27,450 nucleotides of DNA, taken from positions 1 through 27,450 of the forward strand of contig JBAXJB010000019.1 of assembly GCA_037138055.1 (NCBI GenBank), written 5' to 3'. Each line of letters opens with the position of its first letter. The first letter of the stretch is position 1. A program made the translations under genes and the position numbers. The notes under the pieces were generated by a model. The model made no database searches. It was not told the DNA's origin and saw nothing but the letters and a program-made list of their open reading frames with translations. Positions 1-6,789 of the stretch are shown piece after piece. This stretch comes from CAITNM01 sp037138055. Its GTDB lineage: Bacteria; Pseudomonadota; Alphaproteobacteria; Paracaedibacterales; CAITNM01.

Positions 1-30
1 TATCTTTTTAGGAGAGCATATCACTCTTTA

Positions 31-666
31 TTATCTCGTGACTACACTATCTAGCGATAGTCCCCCACCCACAAAGTAGTCTGAATTGATGAGCCTCGTA
101 GGAGAAGAGTCAACATCCATCAATCCAAAAAGCCCTGCCTGAAGTCCAAGCTCATACGCCCATCCATCTGTTTTATAACGTATAAGCGGCACGTTTTCTC
201 CGAAAGAAAGATCGAAAATACGTTTCCCATATGTATTTTTAAAGTGTTTTTGGTAACCAACAGAAAATTTAGGCCATTTAGGATCTGCAATTGGAGGATC
301 ATAAATAACATCGGAAGGCAAAATTTCATGAGAAGGTTGAGAAGTATGAGAGTTTAAAGAACATGCTACACCGGTCTGTGCATAAGGAAGTTGAGCGTCC
401 GCCACAGTAATATCCACACACTTAAAAAGTTTTGTTTTTTTCAAGCGTTGAAGTAGTTTTTCTTTTGTTGAGGGATCGAGATCTCTTTTCAAAAGATGAA
501 TGTGCAGTCTTTCATTTTCCAAATGAAAGTCTAGCGCCTCTTCAGGTATTAAATCACTTATGATGCAAGACACGTAGCCCATTATGTAGTCTTGCGAAAA
601 TGAGTAGCAATTATTTAAAAAAGTACAAATTATAAGTATATTAAAACAAAAAATTATATGCGCCAT
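31..666 (-). CDS. Exported DUF1207-type protein, C-terminally truncated
   Basis: This 211-residue protein begins with a hydrophobic signal-like segment (residues 2-22, ending near NNCYS). The second half resembles the DUF1207 family as I remember it: an IADPKWPKFSVGYQ block at about 126-139, a SFGENVPL block at 154-161, a GLQAGLFGLMDVD stretch at 174-186 and NSDYFVGGGLS at 194-204. DUF1207 members are uncharacterised envelope-associated proteins, normally much longer, with a conserved histidine-rich block (YHQSSHLGDE-like) after this point. Here the frame closes with TAA directly after the DYFVG block, so that block is missing. The first ~120 residues do not look like the family and may be lineage-specific. 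The 30 bases beyond the stop show no obvious continuation in any frame. It is probably a broken gene; an alternative is a shortened functional version. Confidence 0.55.
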   Translation of the reverse strand: MAHIIFCFNILIICTFLNNCYSFSQDYIMGYVSCIISDLIPEEALDFHLENERLHIHLLKRDLDPSTKEKLLQRLKKTKLFKCVDITVADAQLPYAQTGVACSLNSHTSQPSHEILPSDVIYDPPIADPKWPKFSVGYQKHFKNTYGKRIFDLSFGENVPLIRYKTDGWAYELGLQAGLFGLMDVDSSPTRLINSDYFVGGGLSLDSVVTR

Positions 667-827
667 AAAGTTGTTTCCAGTAGCTCTTAACCGAGTGAAA
701 TAAATTTTTAGCTGCTTATTTTAGTGGAAAGGAAATATAGAAAAACGCAAGCATGTCAACGTGTGAAATTACAGTAGGAAATAGTATATGCATTCTTGCA
801 AAAATGATCTCACTAAAATTATAAAAG

Positions 828-1157
828 TTAGCTTGCTTTTGAAGAACCCATAGGCGCGAAAGATGCCTGCACGCTAGTTGTGGTGTCCTCCAAAGGTATA
901 TCGGGATTTTGACCTTTCAAAACGCCAGTATTATGAGAAAGGTTAATCTCTAAAGCTCTCACTTTTTCTTCTAGGGGAGCTAAACGTAACGAAAAATCCT
1001 GAAAAGCATTTTGTAAGTTGCTTATGTCTTTTTCTATCGAGGTAAGCTTCCGTTTTTCTTCCTTTTTACTCTTCCACTTTTCTATGATAAGCGGAGGTAA
1101 TATGCCCGAGCAAAAACCAAGAAGTGCAGGAATTATGTAATTTAGATTAAAACTCAT
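828..1157 (-). CDS. Small membrane-anchored coiled-coil protein
   Basis: This is a 109-residue protein of unknown function. Residues 5-25 form one hydrophobic segment (YIIPALLGFCSGILPPLII), followed by a lysine-rich stretch (KWKSKKEEKRK), which predicts an N-terminal anchor with the rest in the cytoplasm. Residues about 38-80 have the heptad-like pattern of leucines and charged residues expected of a coiled coil (ISNLQNAFQDFSLRLAPLEEKVRALEINL). The tail is polar and Ser/Thr-rich. It stands alone, about 160 bases upstream of the DUF1207-type gene on the same strand and 450 bases from the next gene. The architecture recalls small bacterial or phage proteins with a membrane anchor and coiled coil, but no family can be named. 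Confidence 0.55.
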   Translation of the reverse strand: MSFNLNYIIPALLGFCSGILPPLIIEKWKSKKEEKRKLTSIEKDISNLQNAFQDFSLRLAPLEEKVRALEINLSHNTGVLKGQNPDIPLEDTTTSVQASFAPMGSSKAS

Positions 1158-1609
1158 ATTTTATCCTATTTGGAGCAGACCTAAATAACGATTAGTTACA
1201 ATGCAAAGGTGATAATTTAAATCGCATTGGCTATAGCTCTTCTTTTAGCTAAATTACTGATCCATGTCTACACATGAACAAGTGATTATTAGTTCCCTAT
1301 GATTTTTATATCTTTCTTGCATGCTTCTAACTATAGAAAATTTAGCTAAAATTTTATATTGAACATTGTTTTAAATGGGCCTAAAGGGTTAACTAAGAAA
1401 TCTAATAAGCAACTGAGAGGAAACAGTCTAAAAATATTCCAACGTAAGTGGCAGAGGTTAGCCGCTATTTTTAATTTGCAAAACGTTTAGGAGACTTAAG
1501 ACATGGAGTCAGATTTACTTAAATTAATTTATATCGTTGAATTAGCTGGGTTTTTGTTATGTTCTTCGTCTTCCCGCAAGAGCGATTAGAAAACAAAAGT
1601 TAAGTTATG
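1158..1609. other. 452-bp AT-rich intergenic stretch, no conserved gene
   Basis: No frame gives a recognisable protein and no tRNA-like or strong hairpin structure was seen. The only gene-like item is a 28-codon frame with a good ribosome binding site at 1503-1589 on the plus strand, listed separately. The stretch may contain decayed gene remains. Confidence 0.5.
1503..1589 (+). CDS. Possible 28-residue hydrophobic peptide
   Basis: ATG at 1503 is preceded by AGGAGA at 1489-1494, eight bases upstream, one of the better Shine-Dalgarno matches in the window. The frame reads MESDLLKLIYIVELAGFLLC and then SSSSRKSD before TAG at 1587-1589. Residues 5-20 are hydrophobic, so a single-pass membrane peptide is possible. 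The cysteine is not in a proper lipobox. It faces the convergent DUF1636 gene. A frame this short arises easily by chance, and only the ribosome binding site argues for it. Confidence 0.2.
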   Translation: MESDLLKLIYIVELAGFLLCSSSSRKSD

Positions 1610-1981
1610 TTATTCTTCCAGAATGGGAAGTCTGGCTAAGACGTTTTCCTTTAAATTTTCAGGTCTTTCTGCTTTTTTGACGATTCCATCCAACTTTGAA
1701 ACATAAAGAGAAGCACATTCTAAAATCTCTTTTTCGTGTTCGTCTGTTCTTAAATCTCCAAACAAATAACTGACTTTTCCTTTTGATGCAAAACCAACTG
1801 AACAGGATCTTTTACAAGCATTCATACATGAAATAGGTTTAAGTGAAAGTACGTTTTTTAGATGTGCTTCTTGCTGAAGTAAGTGTTCAAGATTTCCCAA
1901 TAAAACCACCCCAGAGTTTTTATCACCTTGATTTGTTTCTAAGTTACATTTAACGCAGACATAAAGAAAATGTTTATTCAT
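1610..1981 (-). CDS. DUF1636 (COG5469-type) cysteine-rich metal-binding protein
   Basis: This protein of about 123 residues has the layout of DUF1636, a predicted metal- or Fe-S-binding family with a thioredoxin-like ferredoxin fold. The sequence shows a CVKC pair near the N-terminus and a second set in ISCMNACKRSCSVGF, five cysteines in all, followed by KGKVSYLFGDL, which matches the family's conserved strand after the cysteine cluster. An ATG at 1981 has AGGTGA just upstream (spacing only three bases); a TTG one codon earlier overlaps that site, so ATG is preferred. In other proteobacteria this family often occurs with cobalamin or metal-homeostasis genes, but no such neighbour is present here. 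The biochemical role is unknown. Confidence 0.75.
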   Translation of the reverse strand: MNKHFLYVCVKCNLETNQGDKNSGVVLLGNLEHLLQQEAHLKNVLSLKPISCMNACKRSCSVGFASKGKVSYLFGDLRTDEHEKEILECASLYVSKLDGIVKKAERPENLKENVLARLPILEE

Positions 1982-2086
1982 CAATCACCTCAACACTTCG
2001 GAAGCCTAACTTTAGCTTAAGTTATGTTTCGATGGTAAGATCTTTTTCTGGGATAGTATCAATTAGCTAAATAAAAATTTGTATTC

Positions 2087-2722
2087 CTACCGCATGCACT
2101 TAACAACAGCGGTCACTCCATGCACAATATGCTGGGTTGCAAGGGCGGCAACAATTACGCCAAACACTCGGGTCAACACATTCATGCCAATAACCCCCAG
2201 GACCTTCATTAATTTTTCGCCCAAGCACATGGTCATGTAAGTAAGGAACAGCACAAAAACGGCAATAAGGACCACGCTGACTCCGGCAAATGTGTGCACA
2301 TGTTCAGCCTCTCGCATTAGCACCACAATAGAAGTCATAGCGCCAGGCCCCGCAATTAGGGGAATGGCCAGGGGGAAAACCGAAATATCATCACTATGGG
2401 TTGCTTCGCGTTCCTCAGCATTTGTGGGCGTGCGCGACCCAGTTGATTTGGCCATCACCATTTCAATACCAGCTAAAAGCAGCAAAAACCCGCCAGCAAT
2501 ACGAAAAGCAGGTTGAGAAATTCCCAGGGCATTTAGCAAACTATCCCCGGCCAGGGCAAAGAAAATCAGTAAAACTGCAGCAATAATACAGGTTTTTTTC
2601 GCAATTTGTTTACGCTGAGTATGCGTGTCAGACCTGGTTAAGGCAATGAACACCGGCACCACAACAAAGGGGTCAATAATAACCAGTAAAGTAACAAACG
2701 TTTGCCATAAAAACTTAGACAT
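2087..2722 (-). CDS. MarC family integral membrane protein
   Basis: This 211-residue protein matches the MarC/UPF0056 family in length and motifs: the N-terminal FVTLLVIIDPFVVVPVFIALT block, the RIAGGFLLLLAGIEMV block at about 74-89, and the FPLAIPLIAGPGAMTSIVVLM block at about 117-137. Six hydrophobic segments are visible, with a polar loop between the third and fourth (STGSRTPTNAEEREATHSDD). The family sits in the inner membrane. It was once linked to multiple antibiotic resistance, but its transport role is not established. The ATG at 2722 follows a purine-rich GGGGAAGAG stretch. It is divergent from the dipeptidase gene, with about 65 bases between the two starts that must hold both promoters. 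Confidence 0.92.
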   Translation of the reverse strand: MSKFLWQTFVTLLVIIDPFVVVPVFIALTRSDTHTQRKQIAKKTCIIAAVLLIFFALAGDSLLNALGISQPAFRIAGGFLLLLAGIEMVMAKSTGSRTPTNAEEREATHSDDISVFPLAIPLIAGPGAMTSIVVLMREAEHVHTFAGVSVVLIAVFVLFLTYMTMCLGEKLMKVLGVIGMNVLTRVFGVIVAALATQHIVHGVTAVVKCMR

Positions 2723-2787
2723 TTTTAGCTAAACTCTTCCCCCACTTTCTGTTATTTTAAAGCAATAATCCTCAACAAACCATTAAA

Positions 2788-3330
2788 ATGCCCTTGGTTG
2801 AAATTACACAAAGCTCACACCCGGTGATTTTGGAATTGCTTTACGCAACGGATGCAAACTTTACAGGCAAAGCTATATATAAAAACGCGCGGTGTTTTTT
2901 GCATGAAAAGGCAATGCCCTTGTTTGAAAAGGTGGTGCAACTAGCAGCAAACCAAGGCTATACAGTAAAGATATTTGACACCTTTCGCCCCAAACAAGCC
3001 GCACAAGCCTTGTGGGATTTCTGCCCAAACCCCATATATGTAGCGGACCCGCAAAAAGGTTCACACCACACCCGCGGCGTTGCCATTGACTTAACCTTGG
3101 TTGATAAAACAACGGGTATTGAACTAGATATGGGCACCCCATTTGATGATTTCACCGATAATTCCCACCACAGCGCGGTTCTATCTCCTGAAGTCGCCCG
3201 TAACCGCTACATGCTTTTGGGGCTTATGATGAGTGCCGGATGGGATTTTTACAATAACGAATGGTGGCATTATCAGCTATTTTCCCCACGTGATTATCCA
3301 CTCATTGAACACGACCATGGAATAATGTAA
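2788..3330 (+). CDS. ddpX: D-alanyl-D-alanine dipeptidase (VanX/DdpX family)
   Basis: This 180-residue zinc dipeptidase of the VanX/DdpX (peptidase M15D) family hydrolyses D-Ala-D-Ala. The family motifs are intact: Arg67 in DTFRP, the SxHxxGxAxD motif as SHHTRGVAID (His94 and Asp101 as zinc ligands) and the ExxH motif as EWWH (Glu158 as base, His161 as third ligand). No signal peptide is visible, so the enzyme should act in the cytoplasm, as E. coli DdpX does when it recovers D-Ala from cell-wall dipeptide. No vanH, vanA or peptide-transporter genes are adjacent, so wall turnover or nutrition is more likely than glycopeptide resistance. Its stop codon shares one base with the start of the following TatA/B-like gene (TAATG), indicating translational coupling. 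Confidence 0.9.
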   Translation: MPLVEITQSSHPVILELLYATDANFTGKAIYKNARCFLHEKAMPLFEKVVQLAANQGYTVKIFDTFRPKQAAQALWDFCPNPIYVADPQKGSHHTRGVAIDLTLVDKTTGIELDMGTPFDDFTDNSHHSAVLSPEVARNRYMLLGLMMSAGWDFYNNEWWHYQLFSPRDYPLIEHDHGIM

Positions 3331-3575
3331 TGCTACCTAATTCCGAATGGATTCTTCTGGCACTACTTGCGGTTATTTTATTAAAACCGGAAGATGTCCC
3401 CAAAATAGCGAAATTCTTAGCGAAAGCCATACGCCAAGTACAACACCTGTGGAATGAATTGGCATTAAGCGAACTTGATAAGCACAACGAAAAAGAACAG
3501 TCAGCAGCTAATTCTAAAAAACATCCATTCAACCTGTCCCCACCCAAAGCGAAGTCTGGCCCTGTAAAAGATTAA
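3330..3575 (+). CDS. TatA/TatB-like membrane protein
   Basis: This 81-residue protein has the TatA/TatB plan: a short N-terminus, a hydrophobic helix (EWILLALLAVILL, residues 6-18), a KPEDVP hinge in place of the usual GPxxLP, an amphipathic helix (KIAKFLAKAIRQVQHLWNEL, about 25-44) and a charged tail. TatA-type proteins build the twin-arginine protein-export pore at the inner membrane. No tatC is in the window, so assignment to A or B and activity remain open. The start overlaps the stop of ddpX by one base. The last ~17 codons (from base 3526) are repeated almost exactly at 5077-5126, beyond the LRR gene. Confidence 0.65.
   Translation: MLPNSEWILLALLAVILLKPEDVPKIAKFLAKAIRQVQHLWNELALSELDKHNEKEQSAANSKKHPFNLSPPKAKSGPVKD
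3526..3575 (+). repeat. Direct repeat copy 1 (3' end of TatA/B-like gene)
   Basis: Bases 3526-3575 match 5077-5126 at 49 of 50 positions (C3534 versus A5085), and the last 41 are identical through the TAA stop. Weaker similarity with small indels continues upstream to about 3512. The copies are 1551 bases apart and enclose the LRR gene. Confidence 0.92.
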
Positions 3576-3656
3576 GTATTTGCATTAATATTTCTTGTAA
3601 TTAATCAATAAATTCTCTATATACACTTTATATCAATAAATATAAGGAATTACCTA

Positions 3657-4985
3657 ATGAAATTATTTTCTAACACAAAATTGCTTAGCTGTGCGTTAAG
3701 CTTATTCGCGCTAACGGCTACTGTTTATGGCGGAGCATCCTCTTCATCACAAGAAAATACAGGCATTACACCCCCAAAATATTGCGGCTTTAGAAGCCTT
3801 TCCAGCAATGGTAGCGGCCCCTTACAAATAATTATGGATTATTTAGACGATGGTAGAAATTTCGTATTAGCACTTTATGATTTGAAGTCTTTATCACCAA
3901 AGCCAAAAAATGAAAAAAACCAGGCATCACAACTTTATGAAATTACAACATATTTAAATGCCGACACTCCTCTTAAAATTAGCCTGATTTTGGAAGATCC
4001 AACGGATTTTTTAAGAATTCAACAAATATTGACGACATCCGGCGTTCAAAGTCTGGTCAGTAAATACACTTCACCAAACGGTATATTAGCACCAATGTTG
4101 GATATTTTGAATAACCAAGGTGTCTTTAGATACCTTAGATACCTTAATCTAAGCGGTAATGATCTTAGCATTCATAACACCCATGTCTTGGGCGTTCCTA
4201 TTCCTACTCCTATTGCTAATGGATTTCTCCCTTTCATACAAAGTCTGGCTCAGCTTACTAAGCTTGAACACCTTGATATAAGTGATTGCTCTATACACAT
4301 AGATGAAGCACAAGCTTTAGCACCATGCTTAGCGCAGTTTACTTACCTTAAATACTTTGATCTGAGCAGTAATTATATTGACGCTGTTGGTGCGCAAGCT
4401 TTAGCGCCAAGTCTAGCACTGATTACTAATCTTACATATTTTGATTTGAGTGGTAACGAGCTTTTCTATGATGACCCTGACACTAGAGGCATAGGAGCTT
4501 TACTACAAAATTTAGTACTGTTTACTAAGCTTGAATACCTTAAACTGAGCGTGAATGATATTGGCCCTGATGAAATGCAAGATTTAGCACTAAGTCTAGA
4601 TCAGCTCACTAACCTTAGACACCTTGACCTAAGTGAGAATGATATTGGCCCTGATGAAATGCAAGATTTAGCACCAAGCTTAGGTCTGCTTAGTAAGCTT
4701 GAACACCTTGATCTGCATTCCTCTTCTGTTACTGAGAATATCGTTATTGGCCCTGATGGAGCACGAGCTTTAGCACCAAGCTTAGGCCTGCTTATTTACC
4801 TTAAAGAGCTTTATCTGGGAGGAAACGATATTGGTTCAGATGGCGCACTCGCTTTGACACCAAGTCTAGCACTGCTTATTAAGCTTAAAAAACTTGATAT
4901 GAGTGAGAATGAGATTTCTGAAACTGGAAAACAAGCTTTAAAGCAAAGTTTGGCACATATTCCCGGACTTGATTTGATCCTATAA
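3657..4985 (+). CDS. Exported leucine-rich-repeat protein (RI-like LRR)
   Basis: This is a 442-residue protein with a clear signal peptide (MKLFSNTKLLSCALSLFALTATVYG, cleavage near residue 25). Residues about 30-150 are of unknown fold. From about 155 to the end it has nine to ten leucine-rich repeats of roughly 28 residues, with the pattern LxxLxxLDLSxNxIGPDGAxALAPSL, close to the ribonuclease-inhibitor (eukaryote-like) LRR class. Repeats at about 299-326 and 327-354 are nearly identical in DNA, indicating recent duplication of an 84-bp unit. The ATG has AAGGA eight bases upstream. Such proteins in host-associated bacteria usually bind other proteins; no catalytic domain is visible, so a host-protein-binding role is only an inference. 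The whole gene lies between two copies of the 3' end of the TatA/B-like gene. Confidence 0.82.
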   Translation: MKLFSNTKLLSCALSLFALTATVYGGASSSSQENTGITPPKYCGFRSLSSNGSGPLQIIMDYLDDGRNFVLALYDLKSLSPKPKNEKNQASQLYEITTYLNADTPLKISLILEDPTDFLRIQQILTTSGVQSLVSKYTSPNGILAPMLDILNNQGVFRYLRYLNLSGNDLSIHNTHVLGVPIPTPIANGFLPFIQSLAQLTKLEHLDISDCSIHIDEAQALAPCLAQFTYLKYFDLSSNYIDAVGAQALAPSLALITNLTYFDLSGNELFYDDPDTRGIGALLQNLVLFTKLEYLKLSVNDIGPDEMQDLALSLDQLTNLRHLDLSENDIGPDEMQDLAPSLGLLSKLEHLDLHSSSVTENIVIGPDGARALAPSLGLLIYLKELYLGGNDIGSDGALALTPSLALLIKLKKLDMSENEISETGKQALKQSLAHIPGLDLIL

Positions 4986-5018
4986 AACTCCACGATTTTC
5001 ATCTACTAACTTCAACAC

Positions 5019-5055
5019 GCCTTCTGTTTTCATTTCCAACATGAAGACAGAAGGC
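5019..5055 (+). terminator. 15-bp stem hairpin after the LRR gene
   Basis: GCCTTCTGTTTTCAT at 5019-5033 pairs with ATGAAGACAGAAGGC at 5041-5055, with one mismatch and a seven-base loop. It begins 34 bases after the LRR stop. Only a weak T-rich stretch follows, so it may be a terminator, an mRNA-stabilising hairpin or part of the acquired segment. Confidence 0.5.
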
Positions 5056-5076
5056 AAGTTTGGTTCTTAAAAAACA

Positions 5077-5126
5077 CATTCAACATGTCCCCACCCAAAG
5101 CGAAGTCTGGCCCTGTAAAAGATTAA
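5077..5126 (+). repeat. Direct repeat copy 2 (detached 3' end of TatA/B-like gene)
   Basis: This copy matches 3526-3575 at 49 of 50 positions. In one frame it still encodes the SPPKAKSGPVKD tail and TAA stop of the TatA/B-like protein, but there is no gene body in front of it. It lies upstream of the Ser/Gly-Lys repeat gene. Confidence 0.92.
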
Positions 5127-5259
5127 TCAAAGCCAGATACCTTTTCAAAACCACGCGTTATCTAAAATCAAATAATAATTGTCGTTACATCATCTTATTT
5201 ACAAAATATTAATAAAAATAAGTAAAGATATACATAAACAGTATAAATAGATATTTTCT

Positions 5260-6744
5260 ATGATCAGGTTTGTTGCATTTTTTATTTTAATGGCACTTTG
5301 CGTACGCGCCAATGCGGGAACGTTTGCCGATAATATGAATAGTGTGAACAAATCATTGGGCTCTGTTAATGGATCATCGGCAGACAGCTCCACTGGCAGT
5401 AACAAGGGATCAGCTGCTGGTAACGGTGGATCAGATCACGGAAGCTCTAGTGGGGGAGAAGGCTCTGGAAGTAGCAACTCATCTGAGAGCAGTGGTAGCA
5501 GCGGCTCTTCCGGAGGTGGTGGATCTTCTGGTGGTAGCACCTCAAGCGGTGGCGGAGGCAGTCTAGGCTCTGGCGGTGGTAGCAGCGGCTCTTCCGGAGG
5601 TGGTGGATCTTCTGGTGGCAGCACCTCAAGCGGTGGCGGTGCTAGTAGCGGCTCTTCCGGAGGTGGTGGATCTTCTGGTGGCAGCACCTCAAGCGGTGGC
5701 GGTGCTAGTAGCGGCTCTTCCGGAGGTGGTGGATCTTCTGGTGGCAGCACCTCAATCGGTGGAGGAGGCAGTCTAGGCTCTGGCGGTGGAGGATCTGTAA
5801 GTGATGGGTCAGGATCTGCCGGCAGTAGTGGTAGCAGTCCTGCCACTAATGACAATACCAGTGCAGATAGTGGTGGCTCAAGCGGCGCAGATGCAAGCGC
5901 AGACTCTGATAACAAAAAAGCTAAGGACAAAAAAACCAAAGGTAAAAAAGCCAAAGACAGCAAGTCCAAAGATAAAAAGGGCAAAGATAAAAAGGGCAAA
6001 GATAAAAAAGCTAAAGACAGCAAGTCCAAAGGTAAAAAGGGCAAAGATAAAAAAGCCAAAGGCAAAAAGGGTAAAGACAAAAAAGCTAAGGACAAAAAAA
6101 CCAAAAGTAAAAAAGCCAAAGGCAAAAAGGGTAAAGACAAAAAAGCTAAGGACAAAAAAGCTAAGGACAAAAAAGCTAAGGACAAAAAAGCTAAGGACAA
6201 AAAAACCAAAGGTAAAAAAGCCAAAGATAGCAAGTCCAAAGATAAAAAGGGCAAAGACAAAAAAGCTAAAGGCGGTAAAGCCAAAGATAAAAAGGGTAAA
6301 GGCAAAAAAGCCAAAGATAAAAAGGGTAAAGATAAAAAAGCCAAAGATAAAAAGGGTAAAGATAAAAAAGCCAAAGGCAAAAAGGGTAAAGACAGCAAGT
6401 CCAAAGATAAAAAAGGCAAAGACAAAAAGGGTAAAGATAAAAAAGCCAAAGGCAAAAAGAAAGCCGATGGCAAGAAAAAAGCCGGTGGCAAAGCCAAAGG
6501 CGGTAAGAAAAAAGCTAAAGGTGGCAAAGCCAAAGGCGGTAAGAAAAAAGCTAAAGGCGGTAAAGCCAAAGGTGGTAAGAAAAAAGCCGGTGGTAAAGCT
6601 AAAGGCGGTAAAGCCAAAGGTGGAAAAGCCAAAGGCGGTAAGAAAAAAGCCGGTGGCAAAGCTAAAGGCGGTAAAGCCAAAAAATCAGGTGGAGCCAAAA
6701 GAGGTGGAGCTAAAAAAGCGCCCGCTCAAAAACGCAGAAGATAG
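5260..6744 (+). CDS. Exported Ser/Gly-rich and Lys-pentapeptide repeat protein
   Basis: This 494-residue, extremely low-complexity protein has three parts. A signal peptide (MIRFVAFFILMALCVRANAG, AxA-type cleavage near residue 19) is followed by a Ser/Gly-rich region to about residue 217, which contains four copies of a 21-residue unit. Residues 219-398 are 36 uninterrupted pentapeptides of the form KKxK[D/G/S], where x is Ala, Gly, Thr or Ser and a few units start with S or G. The last ~95 residues are KAKGG/KKKAGG repeats ending in KKAPAQKRRR. The second half is about half lysine, so it should bind polyanions such as nucleic acid, LPS or sulfated glycans. The tail resembles histone H1-like proteins, but the signal peptide argues for envelope or secreted location. 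No Shine-Dalgarno is obvious. The function is unknown; an adhesin or matrix protein is a guess. Confidence 0.75.
   Translation: MIRFVAFFILMALCVRANAGTFADNMNSVNKSLGSVNGSSADSSTGSNKGSAAGNGGSDHGSSSGGEGSGSSNSSESSGSSGSSGGGGSSGGSTSSGGGGSLGSGGGSSGSSGGGGSSGGSTSSGGGASSGSSGGGGSSGGSTSSGGGASSGSSGGGGSSGGSTSIGGGGSLGSGGGGSVSDGSGSAGSSGSSPATNDNTSADSGGSSGADASADSDNKKAKDKKTKGKKAKDSKSKDKKGKDKKGKDKKAKDSKSKGKKGKDKKAKGKKGKDKKAKDKKTKSKKAKGKKGKDKKAKDKKAKDKKAKDKKAKDKKTKGKKAKDSKSKDKKGKDKKAKGGKAKDKKGKGKKAKDKKGKDKKAKDKKGKDKKAKGKKGKDSKSKDKKGKDKKGKDKKAKGKKKADGKKKAGGKAKGGKKKAKGGKAKGGKKKAKGGKAKGGKKKAGGKAKGGKAKGGKAKGGKKKAGGKAKGGKAKKSGGAKRGGAKKAPAQKRRR
5497..5790 (+). repeat. Tandem 63-bp Ser/Gly-coding repeats (four copies)
   Basis: Units start at 5497, 5581, 5644 and 5707. 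The middle two are 63 bp (21 codons). The first and last carry an extra 21 bp (GGSLGSG-type) and are 84 bp. Copies differ at only a few bases, which points to recent expansion or concerted exchange. Confidence 0.88.
5914..6453 (+). repeat. Thirty-six tandem 15-bp units coding KKxK[D/G]
   Basis: The frame holds 36 consecutive five-codon units without a break in register (540 bp), rich in AAA/AAG. The coding strand is almost entirely purine. Some blocks are exact DNA repeats (for example GACAAAAAAGCTAAG several times in a row near 6130-6200), while others differ by synonymous changes. Confidence 0.9.
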
Positions 6745-6774
6745 AGCCCCCCAAGTCGTTTAACTCAGGGGCTC
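6744..6774. terminator. GC-rich hairpin between convergent genes
   Basis: GAGCCCC at 6744-6750, overlapping the TAG stop of the Lys-repeat gene, pairs with GGGGCTC at 6768-6774 across a 17-base loop. It lies between the convergent Lys-repeat and hpd genes and could end transcription from both sides, but neither side has a T-tract. Confidence 0.3.
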
Positions 6775-6789
6775 AGTGTGGCTCAGTAT

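Noticed and set aside
1158..1609. tRNA or small structured RNA in the large gap
   Set aside because: No acceptor/TPsiC pattern (such as GGTTCGAATCC) or strong stem series was found here or in other gaps by eye.
2788..3330. Glycopeptide-resistance cluster
   Set aside because: The dipeptidase has the VanX motifs, but no vanH, vanA, vanR or vanS genes are adjacent. DdpX-type housekeeping use fits better.
3526..5126. Insertion sequence carrying the LRR gene
   Set aside because: No transposase, no terminal inverted repeats and a repeat far longer than a target-site duplication. The repeat is a gene end, so homologous or site-specific joining fits better.
5497..6453. CRISPR-like array
   Set aside because: The repeats are contiguous and in coding frame with no unique spacers, and no cas genes are present.
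5436..6698. 420-codon open frame on the minus strand rich in Leu, Pro, Phe and Ala
   Set aside because: It is the exact antisense of the Ser/Gly and Lys repeats. AAA/AAG-rich coding sequence gives TTT/CTT-rich antisense without stops. It has no start context or independent signal.
5801..6763. 320-codon plus-strand frame rich in KKLRTKK
   Set aside because: It is a shifted frame of the same lysine repeat array. The frame with the signal peptide and perfect pentapeptide register is the real one.
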